Counted from the first letter of the stretch, positions 18,577 through 27,207 are shown. The stretch: DNA of 64,000 nt from Mesorhizobium sp. Pch-S (GCF_004136315.1 NZ_CP029562.1:3105501-3169500); one strand, 5' to 3'. Notes: generated by a model from the sequence alone, not told the origin. Numbers and translations are program-made.

Positions 18577-18849
18577 ATGACCGGGGAAACGACCCTTAGA
18601 GAAGTGATAGCGAGGCTGGGCAAGGCCATCGAAGGGCTGGAGGATGCCGTCGCCGTGAAGCTTGAAAGCGAGCGCGACTATTCCGAAGCCGAAGCCGAGG
18701 TCCAGCGCATGAACGCCGACCGTTCGCGTCTGGCACAGGAACTCGACAATTCCGAAGCGCGGGCCGAGCGGCTCGAGGACGCCAACAAGGAAGTGTCGCG
18801 CCGGCTGGTGACCGCGATGGAAACCATCCGCGCAGTGCTTGATAGATAG
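18577..18849 (+). CDS. DUF4164 coiled-coil protein
   Basis: A 90-residue, highly charged protein predicted to be one long coiled coil (heptad-like KLESERDYSEAEAEVQRM ... LEDANKEVSRRL). It is the usual partner gene of alphaproteobacterial zapA, which begins 15 bp downstream on the same strand with a GGAGG site between them. A role beside ZapA in division is suggested by context only. Confidence 0.75.
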   Translation: MTGETTLREVIARLGKAIEGLEDAVAVKLESERDYSEAEAEVQRMNADRSRLAQELDNSEARAERLEDANKEVSRRLVTAMETIRAVLDR

Positions 18850-18864
18850 CGCAGGAGGTCCGGC

Positions 18865-19245
18865 ATGGCGCAGGTCACTGTCACCATCGACAACAAGCAA
18901 TACCGCATGGCCTGCGACGAGGGCCAGGAAGAACATCTGATCGATCTGGCGGAACGTTTCGATCGCTATGTCGCACATCTGAAGGATTCCTTCGGCGAGA
19001 TCGGCGACCAACGGCTCACCGTCATGGCCGGCATCATGGTCATGGATGAACTGTCCGAGATGCAGAAGCGCATCAAGGGCATGGAGAGCGAGGTCCTGAC
19101 CCTGCGCAAGACCCGCGACGACGCGCTGACCAAGGCGGACAAGAACGACCAGGCACTGACTGGTGCCCTCGGCTCGCTGGCGCAGCGCATGGAGGACCTC
19201 GCGGCATCGCTCGCGCCGCGCAAGGTAACGGAAACTCCTTCCTAG
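18865..19245 (+). CDS. zapA: Cell division protein ZapA
   Basis: A 126-residue ZapA. The N-terminal domain has the family's VTVTIDNKQYRMACDEGQEE and LAERFDRYVAHLKD segments, then LTVMAGIMVMDEL; the C-terminal half is a coiled coil. ZapA crosslinks FtsZ filaments at the division ring. Its stop codon lies within the first unit of a perfect 20-bp tandem duplication. Confidence 0.88.
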   Translation: MAQVTVTIDNKQYRMACDEGQEEHLIDLAERFDRYVAHLKDSFGEIGDQRLTVMAGIMVMDELSEMQKRIKGMESEVLTLRKTRDDALTKADKNDQALTGALGSLAQRMEDLAASLAPRKVTETPS

Positions 19246-19280
19246 CAGGTCATTGGCGGGCCTAGCAGGTCATTGGCGGG
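19241..19280. repeat. 20-bp tandem duplication at zapA stop
   Basis: CCTAGCAGGTCATTGGCGGG occurs twice, head to tail and identical. The first unit contains the zapA stop codon (TAG at 19243). A recent replication-slippage duplication is likely. It is followed directly by a repeat-family copy. Confidence 0.9.
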
Positions 19281-19283
19281 GCT

Positions 19284-19380
19284 GGAGCGTTTCCGCTTTG
19301 CGCAAACGCGGAATTCCAACTCTTTGTCCTGCGCAATTCCAAAGCAAAACCGCTGCGCGCTTTTGCCAGAATTGCTCTGG
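19284..19380. repeat. Two-hairpin intergenic repeat, inverted copy
   Basis: GGAGCGTTTCCGC...GCAAACGCGGAATTCC, then AACTCTTTGTCCTGCGCAAT and CGCTTTTGCCAGAATTGCTC. Diverged in the first hairpin. The rest of the 19246-19529 gap holds GCCGGCGAAAC... and a CCGTCAT before the peroxiredoxin gene but nothing I can name. Confidence 0.8.
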
Positions 19381-19529
19381 GCCGACGCCGGCGAAACAAT
19401 TTTCCAAACTATCTGGCGGGGTGCGGCAAAAATCACCTCCCTAACGTCATCTTTTTGGGGGAAGATGCGTCAATTGCCGGTTCGTAGCCGGCGGCCGTCA
19501 TTCAATGCGTTTCAAGGGGTAGGTACGCC

Positions 19530-20189
19530 ATGAGCCTTCGTATCAACAGCACCGCGCCGGATTTCGAAGCCGAAACCACGCAGGGTTCGATCCATTTCCA
19601 TGATTGGATCGGCGACGGCTGGGCCGTGCTTTTCAGCCATCCGAAGAACTTCACACCGGTCTGCACGACCGAGCTCGGCACCATGGCCGGCCTCGAAGGC
19701 GAGTTCAGGAAACGCAACGTCAAGATCATCGGCATTTCCGTCGATCCCGTCGAAAGCCATGGCAAATGGCAGGACGACATCAAGACCGCCACCGGCCACG
19801 TCGTCGCCTATCCGCTGATCGGCGACAAGGATCTCAAGGTGGCCAAGCTCTATGAGATGCTGCCGGAGGAGGCGGGCGATAGTTCCGATGGCCGCACGCC
19901 TGCCGACAACGCCACGGTACGCTCCGTCTACGTGATCGGGCCGGACAAGAAGATCAAGCTGATCCTGACCTACCCGATGACCACCGGGCGCAATTTCGAC
20001 GAAATCCTGCGAGTCATCGATTCCATCCAGCTCACCGCCAGGCATCAGGTGGCAACGCCGGCCAACTGGAAGCAGGGCGACGATGTCATCATTACCGCTG
20101 CGGTCTCCAACGAGGATGCGATCAAGCGTTTCGGTGCCTTCGACACGATCCTGCCTTATCTCAGGAAGACCAAGCAGCCAGGTGCTTGA
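19530..20189 (+). CDS. 1-Cys peroxiredoxin (Prx6 type)
   Basis: A 219-residue AhpC/TSA-fold protein. The peroxidatic cysteine is Cys45 in SHPKNFTPVCTTELG; I see no second cysteine, which defines the 1-Cys class. The extended C-terminus (LTARHQVATPANWKQGDDVII) is typical of Prx6-like enzymes. It reduces hydroperoxides using an external thiol. It lies 137 bp before a persulfide-dioxygenase-like gene on the same strand. Confidence 0.9.
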   Translation: MSLRINSTAPDFEAETTQGSIHFHDWIGDGWAVLFSHPKNFTPVCTTELGTMAGLEGEFRKRNVKIIGISVDPVESHGKWQDDIKTATGHVVAYPLIGDKDLKVAKLYEMLPEEAGDSSDGRTPADNATVRSVYVIGPDKKIKLILTYPMTTGRNFDEILRVIDSIQLTARHQVATPANWKQGDDVIITAAVSNEDAIKRFGAFDTILPYLRKTKQPGA

Positions 20190-20326
20190 ATCCATCCCGG
20201 AGAGGTTGCCCGCGCGCATTTTTCGCACCTGAACGATTTGTGAGAAGTCTGTGCTTGACGGCTCTGACTTCGCAGACAATCGTACCCTTCATCGATCCCG
20301 GATTGGAAAACCATTCCGGATGAACG

Positions 20327-21214
20327 ATGCGGGAGGCGCAGTTGGATGCATCCTTGGTCAGGCCACAGGTAACCGGCTTCTACGACAGGCCCACCGGCTC
20401 GATTCAGTATGTGGTGGCGGACAGCGCGACACGGCGCTGCGCCATCATCGATCCCGTTCTCGACTTCGACGAGAAGTCGGGAGCGACCTCCACCGGCAAT
20501 GCGGACAAGCTGCTCGCCTTCATCGGCGAAAGCGGGTTCGAGCTGGAATGGATCCTCGACACCCACCCACATGCCGATCATTTTTCGGCCGCCCATTATC
20601 TGAAAGAAAAGACCGGAGCGCGAACCGCAATCGGCGAAAGGATCGTCGACGTCCAGGCTCTGTGGAAGGCTATCTACAACTGGCCGGAGTTTCGCGCCGA
20701 CGGGTCGCAATGGGACAGGCTGTTCGCCGACGGTGAAATCTTCCATATCGGCTCGCTGCCGGTGCGGGTGTTGTTTTCACCCGGCCATACGCTGGCATCG
20801 ATCACCTATGTTGCCGGCGATGCCGCCTTCATCCACGACACCATGTTCATGCCGGACAGCGGCACCGCCCGTGCCGATTTTCCTGGTGGCAGCGCCGTGC
20901 GGCTGTGGCGCTCGATCCAGCGCATCCTGGCGCTGCCCGATGCGACACGCCTCTTCGTCGGTCATGACTATCAACCGGGCGGCCGTGACGCAGCCTGGGA
21001 AACGACGGTCGCCGACCAGAAGCGCAGCAACTCCCATGTCCGCGTTCCAACGACAGAGATCGAGTTCGTGGCCCTGCGCGAGACCCGCGACAAAACCCTG
21101 CCGATGCCGCGGCTGATCCTGCATGCACTGCAGGTCAACATGAATGGCGGCCGGCTGCCCGAACCGGAAGCGAATGGCAAAAGATATCTGAAGTTTCCGC
21201 TGGACGGGCTGTAG
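20327..21214 (+). CDS. MBL-fold hydrolase, persulfide dioxygenase-like
   Basis: A 295-residue metallo-beta-lactamase-fold protein. The metal motif THPHADH (His80, His82, Asp84, His85), SPGHTLAS and VGHDYQPGGR supply the ligands. The opening GFYDRPTGSIQYVVAD and IDPVLDFDEKSG follow the Blh/ETHE1-like persulfide dioxygenase pattern, whose members oxidise glutathione persulfide. The start ATG at 20327 has only a weak ribosome site. It lies after the peroxiredoxin gene and ends before a strong terminator. Confidence 0.8.
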   Translation: MREAQLDASLVRPQVTGFYDRPTGSIQYVVADSATRRCAIIDPVLDFDEKSGATSTGNADKLLAFIGESGFELEWILDTHPHADHFSAAHYLKEKTGARTAIGERIVDVQALWKAIYNWPEFRADGSQWDRLFADGEIFHIGSLPVRVLFSPGHTLASITYVAGDAAFIHDTMFMPDSGTARADFPGGSAVRLWRSIQRILALPDATRLFVGHDYQPGGRDAAWETTVADQKRSNSHVRVPTTEIEFVALRETRDKTLPMPRLILHALQVNMNGGRLPEPEANGKRYLKFPLDGL

Positions 21215-21243
21215 CTGCTTCAGTTGCCGGCAACGCTGGACAA

Positions 21244-21278
21244 ACAAAAAACGGCGCCGGTCTCCCGGCGCCGTTTTT
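21244..21278. terminator. Bidirectional terminator between MBL gene and rpoH
   Basis: ACGGCGCCGG and CCGGCGCCGT are perfect arms with a tctc loop, flanked by A-run and T-run. It serves both the plus-strand hydrolase (ends 21214) and the minus-strand rpoH (ends 21298). Confidence 0.9.
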
Positions 21279-21297
21279 CATGTGACTGTCAGAACCG

Positions 21298-22209
21298 TCA
21301 GGCGGCCGGCTGCGCGTCGATGGTGCGCAGCGCCTGGGCCTGGCGCTTGGCGGCGGCCTTGACCGCATCTTGCACCTTTTCGAAGGCGCGAACTTCGATC
21401 TGGCGCACGCGTTCGCGAGAGATGTCGAACTCGGCCGACAATTCTTCCAGCGTCAACGGCTCCTCGGCGAGGCGGCGTGCCTCGAAGATGCGGCGTTCAC
21501 GATCGTTGAGGACCGACATGGCGCCGGCCAGCATCTGGCGGCGATTGTCCAGTTCGTCCTGTTCGATCAGCATGTCTTCCTGGCTGTCATGGTCGTCGAC
21601 CAGCCAGTCCTGCCATTCGCCGCTTTCGCCCTCGGTCGCGCGGATCGGCGCGTTGAGCGAGGCATCGCCCGACAGGCGGCGGTTCATCGAAACCACTTCT
21701 TCCTCGGAAACGTTGAGGCGGGTGGCGATCTCGGTGATCTGGTCCGGCTTCAGGTCGCCGTCATCCAGTGCCTGAATCTTGCCTTTCACCTTGCGCAGGT
21801 TGAAGAACAGGCGCTTCTGGTTGGCGGTCGTGCCCATCTTGACCAGGCTCCAAGAGCGCAGGATGTACTCCTGGATCGAGGCCTTGATCCACCACATGGC
21901 ATAAGTGGCCAGCCGGAAACCACGCTCCGGCTCGAACTTCTTGACGGCCTGCATCAGGCCGACATTGCCTTCCGAGATGACTTCACCGATCGGCAGGCCA
22001 TAGCCGCGATAGCCCATGGCGATCTTGGCCACGAGCCTGAGGTGGCTGGTGACCAGCTTGTGGGCAGCGCCGGTGTCTTCATGCTCCTGGTACCGCTTGG
22101 CGAGCATGTACTCTTCCTGCGGCTGAAGCATCGGAAAGCGACGGATTTCTTCCAGGTAGCGGCTGAGGCCGCCTTCACCGGAAACGATACTGGGTAGTGA
22201 CTGGGCCAT
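21298..22209 (-). CDS. rpoH: RNA polymerase sigma-32 factor RpoH
   Basis: A 303-residue sigma-70-family protein of the heat-shock class. Region 2 includes HLRLVAKIAMGYRGYGLP and the RpoH box QKRLFFNLRK (residues ~131-140); region 2.4 has RGFRLATYAMWWIKASIQEY; region 4 has TLEELSAEFDISRERVRQIE. It directs RNA polymerase to heat-shock promoters. Rhizobia often have two rpoH copies; which one this is cannot be told. A 190-bp leader separates it from rluD on the same strand. Confidence 0.92.
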   Translation of the reverse strand: MAQSLPSIVSGEGGLSRYLEEIRRFPMLQPQEEYMLAKRYQEHEDTGAAHKLVTSHLRLVAKIAMGYRGYGLPIGEVISEGNVGLMQAVKKFEPERGFRLATYAMWWIKASIQEYILRSWSLVKMGTTANQKRLFFNLRKVKGKIQALDDGDLKPDQITEIATRLNVSEEEVVSMNRRLSGDASLNAPIRATEGESGEWQDWLVDDHDSQEDMLIEQDELDNRRQMLAGAMSVLNDRERRIFEARRLAEEPLTLEELSAEFDISRERVRQIEVRAFEKVQDAVKAAAKRQAQALRTIDAQPAA

Positions 22210-22399
22210 GAATAGCGCCCTCCTCTCTTTTAGGAATGTCCCCGAAACGCGGCGGACATGTGACGCGCCTGCCTGACGGCACGATCGCGTTAGACAGATT
22301 TATACCGGAACAAACCCGGAAAATCCACGTATTTGTTCAAGGTGGAACAGTGTGTCACCGCTAAGTGAACAATACGAGTCAGGTTTTTTGGTGGCAGGT

Positions 22400-23443
22400 T
22401 CAGAGATTTCGAAAGCCGCCGACCAGATCCTCCATGTCCCCTGGCATCGGCGCTTCGAACCTCATCGTCAGATGGGTATCGGGATGGCTGAATTCAAGGA
22501 GGCGGGCATGTAATGCCTGGCGGGGGAAGGCGGCGACCTTGCCCTTCAGCGGTTCCGGCAGCCGGTTGGCCTTGGTGCGGAAAGCCTGGCCGTAGTCGGG
22601 GTCGCCGACCAGCGGGTGGCCGATATGCGCCATGTGTACACGGATCTGGTGCGTGCGGCCGGTTTCCAGCCGGCATTCGACGAGGCTGGCGGCTGCGAAC
22701 TTGTCCTGTCCTTCGCCGAAGCGTTCCTCCACAGTGTAGTGAGTGATGGCATGGCGTGCGTCCTCACGATGTTCCGGCACGACGGCGCGCCGGATGCGGT
22801 CGGCGGCGCGGCCGAGCGGTGCATCTATGGTGCCGGCTGGACGCGGCGGAATCCCCCAGACCAGCGCGACATAGGCGCGTTGCAGATCGCCGGTGCGGCC
22901 ATGGTCGGCGAAGGCTTCCGACAAGGCGCGATGGGCATGGTCGGTCTTGGCCACCACCATGACGCCGCTGGTGTCCTTGTCGAGGCGGTGCACGATGCCC
23001 GGTCGCCTTACGCCGCCGATGCCGGAAAGGCTCGCACCGCAATGATGGATGAGGGCATTGACCAGCGTGCCGGTCCAGTTGCCGGCGCCGGGATGGACGA
23101 CCAGCCCCGCCGGCTTGTTTATGACGATCAGTGCGTCGTCCTCATAGAGAACGTCGAGCGGAATGTCCTCGCCCTGCGGTTCGGCCGGTTCGGGCTCCGG
23201 CATCTCCACGGAAATCAAGTCGCCTGCGGCGAGCTTGCGTTTGACCTCGTCTATCGGCTGGCCGGATAGGCGGACGGCCCCTTGCTTGATCAGCGCCTGG
23301 ATGCGGCTGCGGGACAGCTCAGGCGCCAACTGCGCGGCGAGCCATTGGTCGAGGCGCTGGCCGGCGGCATCTTCGCCGGCTTCCAGCGCGATTGGCGCCG
23401 CCCCTATCATTTCTTCGGTGTCTTCGTTATCAGGTGCGGCCAT
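22400..23443 (-). CDS. rluD: RluA/RluD-family pseudouridine synthase
   Basis: A 347-residue protein with an N-terminal S4 domain (DQWLAAQLAPELSRSRIQALI ... GQPIDEVKRKLAAGD split here around residues 31-80) and the RluA catalytic domain containing HRLDKDTSGVMVVAK with the catalytic Asp, followed by LETGRTHQIRVH. It isomerises uridines in 23S rRNA (RluD type likely). It is divergent from the small membrane-protein gene at 23470, with only 26 bp between the starts. Confidence 0.88.
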   Translation of the reverse strand: MAAPDNEDTEEMIGAAPIALEAGEDAAGQRLDQWLAAQLAPELSRSRIQALIKQGAVRLSGQPIDEVKRKLAAGDLISVEMPEPEPAEPQGEDIPLDVLYEDDALIVINKPAGLVVHPGAGNWTGTLVNALIHHCGASLSGIGGVRRPGIVHRLDKDTSGVMVVAKTDHAHRALSEAFADHGRTGDLQRAYVALVWGIPPRPAGTIDAPLGRAADRIRRAVVPEHREDARHAITHYTVEERFGEGQDKFAAASLVECRLETGRTHQIRVHMAHIGHPLVGDPDYGQAFRTKANRLPEPLKGKVAAFPRQALHARLLEFSHPDTHLTMRFEAPMPGDMEDLVGGFRNL

Positions 23444-23469
23444 CGAAACAGTTCCGGAATAGATCGCCC

Positions 23470-23850
23470 ATGGCCCGGCCCCTTGCCGATGACGAGGAAG
23501 ACAAGCCGCTCGATCCGAATGTGGACAAGCTGCGCAGGAAGCTGATCCGCTTCATGGTCGTCAATCTTGGCCTGTTGTTCTTCGCCCTTATGGTCGTGGT
23601 GGCGGCGCTTGTCTACAAATCCTACACCGCCAAGCCGACGGCGCCGATTGCCGGCGATATTCAGACGCCCGCTGGCGAGCCGCAGAGCGGGGATATTGTC
23701 CTGCCGGTTGGCGCCAAGGTGTTGTCGCAGTCGCTCTCGGGCGACCGCCTGTCGCTCGAGGCGGAGCTGTCGGACGGCAGCCGCGCGATCTTCGTCTACG
23801 ACATCGCCGAACGGCGCATGATCGGCCGCTACACCTTGCGGCTGCAGTAG
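23470..23850 (+). CDS. Single-pass membrane protein (DUF6476-like)
   Basis: A 126-residue protein with a charged N-tail, one transmembrane helix (FMVVNLGLLFFALMVVVAAL, residues ~28-48) and a periplasmic domain of beta-strand character. I recall this neighbour of RluD in rhizobia as a DUF6476 protein; no function is known. The ATG at 23470 was chosen because an in-frame extension to 23392 would run antisense into rluD. It is followed five bases later by the VOC gene, so the two are probably co-transcribed. Confidence 0.7.
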   Translation: MARPLADDEEDKPLDPNVDKLRRKLIRFMVVNLGLLFFALMVVVAALVYKSYTAKPTAPIAGDIQTPAGEPQSGDIVLPVGAKVLSQSLSGDRLSLEAELSDGSRAIFVYDIAERRMIGRYTLRLQ

Positions 23851-23855
23851 GCGCC

Positions 23856-24260
23856 ATGAGCGACTTCGCCACTCAGCGCCGGGTCGCCACGGTCACGCTG
23901 GTCGTCGCCGGCTATGACGAGGCGATCCGCTGGTATGTCGACCGTGCCGGGTTCAGGCTGACGTCCGATGTCGATCTCGGTGGCGGCAAGCGCTGGGTGA
24001 CGGTCGAACCCGCCGGTGGCGGGGCGCGGTTGTTGCTCGCAAAGGCCGATGGGGCAGGGCAGGTGGCCAGCATCGGCAACCAGACCGGCGGCCGCGTCGC
24101 GTTTTTCCTGGAGACCGATGATTTCGCGCGTGACCATGCCGCCATGCTGGCGCGCGGCGTGGAATTCCGCGAAGCACCGCGTCATGAGCCCTATGGCACG
24201 GTTGCCGTGTTTGCCGACCTCTACGGCAATCTCTGGGATCTGATCCAGCCAAAGCGATAG
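23856..24260 (+). CDS. VOC family (glyoxalase-like) protein
   Basis: A 134-residue single-domain VOC protein: RVATVTLVVAGYDEAIRWY at the start, GGRVAFFLETDDF in the middle and FADLYGNLWDLIQP at the end, the standard beta-alpha-beta-beta-beta pattern with the terminal Glu replaced in context by Asp/Leu. A metal-dependent isomerase, lyase or dioxygenase is possible; no substrate can be named. It starts 5 bp after the DUF6476-like gene. Confidence 0.8.
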   Translation: MSDFATQRRVATVTLVVAGYDEAIRWYVDRAGFRLTSDVDLGGGKRWVTVEPAGGGARLLLAKADGAGQVASIGNQTGGRVAFFLETDDFARDHAAMLARGVEFREAPRHEPYGTVAVFADLYGNLWDLIQPKR

Positions 24261-24351
24261 GCTGCTGCCGAAGCAGTTGCCCGGAGCTGCACTGCTCCGA
24301 AACGAAGTCAGCCGGACTGAGAAGGGCATCAAAACTTGCCGTTTCAGCCTG

Positions 24352-24380
24352 TTGCTTTTTCAGACAGGCCAGCCTATATC
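24352..24380 (+). promoter_or_regulatory. Promoter of tRNA-Glu
   Basis: TTGCTT and TATATC hexamers separated by exactly 17 bp, ending 14 bp before the tRNA 5' end. This is close to the alphaproteobacterial sigma-70 consensus. Confidence 0.6.
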
Positions 24381-24394
24381 GCCGGTTCTCGGCT

Positions 24395-24469
24395 GCGCCC
24401 ATCGTCTAGCGGTCAGGACGGCGCCCTCTCACGGCGCAAACAGGGGTTCGATTCCCCTTGGGCGTACCA
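24395..24469 (+). tRNA. tRNA-Glu (anticodon CTC)
   Basis: A 75-nt cloverleaf. The acceptor stem GCGCCCA pairs with TGGGCGT (one G-T at position 1:72), the anticodon stem GCGCC/GGCGC encloses CTCTCAC with anticodon CTC, the T-arm is CAGGGGTTCGATTCCCCT, and the 3' ACCA is encoded. The D-arm GTCTAGCGGTCAGGAC is typical for tRNA-Glu. It decodes GAG. The region 24261-24394 otherwise holds only its promoter. Confidence 0.95.
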
Positions 24470-24602
24470 ACCTCTTCAAAGGGTTGGCTATCAAATACCC
24501 GTCGCACGAGCGGGTGCACATTTTCCATGGATATTGCGGCAGCCGAAGAAACCAATTTAGATCGCAGTTCGATCTGCTCTGCCCTGTTCCGCGGAGGCGT
24601 GT

Positions 24603-25298
24603 TTGCACAATCTGGATTTCAGTTCGTGGCACAGCGTGCTGGTGACATTCATTGGCCTGGCGCTGTTTACGCTCATCAGCATGGGCATCCGCCTTTTGAT
24701 GATGATGACAATCCAGCAGCGCCGCGAGCGCATGAACAGGCAGATCAACGAACGGCTGCGCGTCCTGATCGCGGCTTACAAGACGTTGGGCGGGTCCTTT
24801 ACGGGCGATCTTTCCGTCGATCCGACGCATCTGCGCGATTTGAAACGACGTTCCCAATCCACCGGAGACGCTGAAAACGGGCTGGAACTGGCGGACAATG
24901 GCGGTACCGGATCCGAGCGGACAAGACGCATCCGCGATGCCGTCGAAGCGGCTCTGTCGGATATCCTCCTGCTTGGAACCGAAGCGCAGGTTCGGTTGGC
25001 CGAGCGGGCAATACGAGAGCTTATTGCCGGCCGTCCCGTGCACACCCACGAACTCGTCGTCTCGCTGCGCGATTTCATTCGCGAGGCGCTGAGCCTCGAC
25101 CCGATTCCGTCCGATCTCCAGATCCCCATGCAGGGTCCGACCCGGCCCTCGTCGGGTAGCAGCCGCAGCAAGGGCGAGCGGGAGGGCGGAGCGGGTCGCG
25201 GTAGTGGCGGCGCAGGCGGCGGAATGGGCATGGGTGGGATGGGCGGCGGTATGGGGGGCGGCACGTTCGATCCCGACGACCCTCATCGCCAGAGCTGA
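24603..25298 (+). CDS. Membrane-anchored protein with Gly/Met-rich tail, unknown
   Basis: A 231-residue protein I do not recognise. One N-terminal membrane helix (VLVTFIGLALFTLISMGIRL, residues ~13-34) is followed by a basic cytoplasmic helix (QQRRERMNRQINERLRVLIA), a helical domain with TRRIRDAVEAALSDILLLG and RAIRELIAGRPVHTHELV, and a low-complexity tail of GGM/GGMG repeats (residues ~196-222). The likely start is TTG at 24603, five bases after GGAGG; no ATG fits. It begins 134 bp after tRNA-Glu. Glycine-rich tails often mediate self-association, so it may be a membrane-tethered scaffold; that is a guess. Confidence 0.65.
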   Translation: MHNLDFSSWHSVLVTFIGLALFTLISMGIRLLMMMTIQQRRERMNRQINERLRVLIAAYKTLGGSFTGDLSVDPTHLRDLKRRSQSTGDAENGLELADNGGTGSERTRRIRDAVEAALSDILLLGTEAQVRLAERAIRELIAGRPVHTHELVVSLRDFIREALSLDPIPSDLQIPMQGPTRPSSGSSRSKGEREGGAGRGSGGAGGGMGMGGMGGGMGGGTFDPDDPHRQS

Positions 25299-25456
25299 CG
25301 CTGAACGAGTCCGGCTGAACAGGTGCGGCGGGTTCTGCTTGAGTCTGCCAAGGATTGACCATCCCCGAGAGCTCAGGCACCCTTCTTTTCGGCGGAAGGG
25401 CACCATCAGGTGATTGTCGATACGGTCGCCGGCTGGCTCTTGAAAGGCCTCTTCCC

Positions 25457-25723
25457 ATGTCCAGGAACCTGAAAACAGCGATCATCGGCATCGTCGTTGC
25501 CCTGCTTGCCGGTCTGGCGGTCAATTATGGGCTCATCAGCCAGCAGACGGCGGACGAGATCAAGGCCAAGACTGATGAAGTCCTGACCAACGAGCGGACC
25601 GCTCAGCCCGAAGGCTCCCAGCAATCCGCGCCGCAGGCTCCGGATGCTCCGTCGGCCGAGCCGACACAAACACCGCCCTCTGCAGGCAGCCAGGAACCGG
25701 CCCAGCCATCGCCGGCCAACTAG
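25457..25723 (+). CDS. Small anchored protein with Pro/Gln/Ser-rich tail
   Basis: An 88-residue protein: one N-terminal hydrophobic helix (TAIIGIVVALLAGLAVNYGL, residues ~6-26), a short charged stretch, then a low-complexity tail rich in Pro, Gln, Ser and Ala. It looks like a membrane-anchored or secreted small protein of unknown role. The ATG at 25457 begins the hydrophobic segment properly; a longer frame exists but lacks a ribosome site. Confidence 0.55.
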   Translation: MSRNLKTAIIGIVVALLAGLAVNYGLISQQTADEIKAKTDEVLTNERTAQPEGSQQSAPQAPDAPSAEPTQTPPSAGSQEPAQPSPAN

Positions 25724-25819
25724 GCTTCGGCATTGGCCTATAGCCAGCCGGCAATGGTGCTGCCCGGCATCCCTCAATGCCAGGTCTTTCCACCGGTCGC
25801 GGTTTCGAAAAAGATATTG

Positions 25820-25833
25820 ACTAAATAGTTAGT
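25820..25833. promoter_or_regulatory. Inverted repeat upstream of PotF-like gene
   Basis: ACTAA-atag-TTAGT within the AT-rich stretch TTGACTAAATAGTTAGTAAT. It overlaps a TTGACT hexamer, so a bound repressor would block a promoter for the gene at 25989. The TetR-family gene at 28711 is the obvious candidate ligand-controlled repressor. Nothing else is recognised in the 25724-25988 gap. Confidence 0.45.
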
Positions 25834-25988
25834 AATAATAATCTCGCGATCGGGAAAAGACCAGCCAGCCGGCGCCTGCCGGTGAATGACTGACCCATGG
25901 GAACACGTAGCGAGACCGTCCGGCGTCATTTTGGGCCGCGGCGAAATGGGCCCGAAACCGACCGGGTCCCAAAAAGGGAGAAATGTGC

Positions 25989-27023
25989 ATGAAGCTGAAA
26001 ATGGCAGCCGCAGCGCTTGGCTTGTCGCTTCTGGCAGGGGCCGGTTCGGCCCACGCCGCAGGCGTGCTCAACATCTACAACTGGGGCAACTACACCAGCC
26101 CCGAACTGATCAAGAAGTTCGAGAAGCAATACGACGTCAAGGTCACCGTCACCGACTACGATTCCAACGACACCGCGCTCGCCAAGGTGCGCCAGGGCGC
26201 GTCCGGCTATGACATCGTCGTGCCGTCGGCCAGCGTGATCCCGATCTGGGTAAGTGAGGGACTGCTGCTCGAAACACGCCCCGACCAGATGGAGAACTTC
26301 AAGAATGTCGATCCGCGCTGGGTCGACGTGCCGTTCGACCCGGGCCGCAAATACACCGTGCCCTGGCAGTGGGGAACCACCGGCATCTCGGTCAACAAAT
26401 CCGTCTATTCCGGCGACATCAACACCTCGGCGATCTTCCTCGATCCGCCGCCCGAGCTGGCGGGCAAGATCAATGTCGTGCCCGAGATGGGCGACATCCT
26501 GTATTTCGCCATCACCTATTTCGGCGGCAAGTTCTGCACCGAAGACAAGGCGCTCCTGAAGAAGGTGCGCGACAAGCTGGTCGAGGCCAAGGCGAAGTGG
26601 CTTTCGCTGGACTACGCTGCCGTCGATGGGCTCGGCCGCGGCGACATCGCCGCCGGCGTGAACTGGAACGGCATCTCGCTGCGCCAGCGACTGCAGAACA
26701 AGGACATCACCTACGGCTATCCGAAGGAAGGTTATCCGATCTTCATGGACAATGTCGCCGTGCTGAAGGACGCCAAGAATGTCGAGAACGCCAAGCTGTT
26801 CCAGAACTTCATCATGGATCCGGAAAACGCGGCGATGATCTCGGCTTTCGCCCGCTATGCCAATGGCATCAAGGGCTCGGAGAAGTTCATGCCCGCCGAC
26901 ATGAAGGATGCACCGGAGGTTAATATCCCCGCCGAGTTCCTGGCCAAGGGCGAAGTCATGCCAATCTGCCCGCAGCCGGTGCTGCAACTCTATACCAAGA
27001 TCTGGACCGACATCCAGAAATAG
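25989..27023 (+). CDS. Polyamine-type ABC substrate-binding protein (PotF/PotD-like)
   Basis: A 344-residue periplasmic binding protein. A signal peptide ends near GAGSAHA-AG; the mature start [20 protein letters not shown] and [16 protein letters not shown], ... [12 protein letters not shown] are characteristic of the PotF/PotD family, which binds putrescine or spermidine. No permease or ATPase gene is adjacent, so it is an orphan receptor. The ATG at 25989 was preferred to one at 25983 because GGGAG then lies 8 bases upstream. An amidase and TetR gene follow on the same strand. Confidence 0.88.
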   Translation: MKLKMAAAALGLSLLAGAGSAHAAGVLNIYNWGNYTSPELIKKFEKQYDVKVTVTDYDSNDTALAKVRQGASGYDIVVPSASVIPIWVSEGLLLETRPDQMENFKNVDPRWVDVPFDPGRKYTVPWQWGTTGISVNKSVYSGDINTSAIFLDPPPELAGKINVVPEMGDILYFAITYFGGKFCTEDKALLKKVRDKLVEAKAKWLSLDYAAVDGLGRGDIAAGVNWNGISLRQRLQNKDITYGYPKEGYPIFMDNVAVLKDAKNVENAKLFQNFIMDPENAAMISAFARYANGIKGSEKFMPADMKDAPEVNIPAEFLAKGEVMPICPQPVLQLYTKIWTDIQK

Positions 27024-27074
27024 CGCCCGTCACCAGCCAGTTCCGGGCGCCAACTGCGCCCGGACAGCCATCGC

Positions 27075-27167
27075 TGGAGCGTTTCCGTTTCTCACGGAAA
27101 CACTCCAACTCCTTGTTTTCACGCAATTCCGGACGGAAACCGCACACACTTTTCCTGGAATTGCTCC
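27075..27167. repeat. Two-hairpin intergenic repeat, inverted copy
   Basis: GGAGCGTTTCCGTTTCTCAC, GGAAACACTCCAACTCCTTG, ACGCAATTCCGGACGGAAAC and CTTTTCCTGGAATTGCTCC. This is the right-most copy in the window. It separates the PotF-like gene from the amidase gene. Confidence 0.85.
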
Positions 27168-27207
27168 CAGACCACGATCGCGATCGTCCGATCGCCGGAG
27201 ACCACGC

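Noticed and set aside
19246..19529. 6S RNA (ssrS) after zapA
   Set aside because: The position is typical, but the gap is mostly a repeat-family copy and a tandem duplication, and I could not fold a convincing long bulged hairpin.
24395..25800. Integration island at tRNA-Glu
   Set aside because: No integrase and no duplicated tRNA 3' end were found to the right; base composition matches the neighbours.
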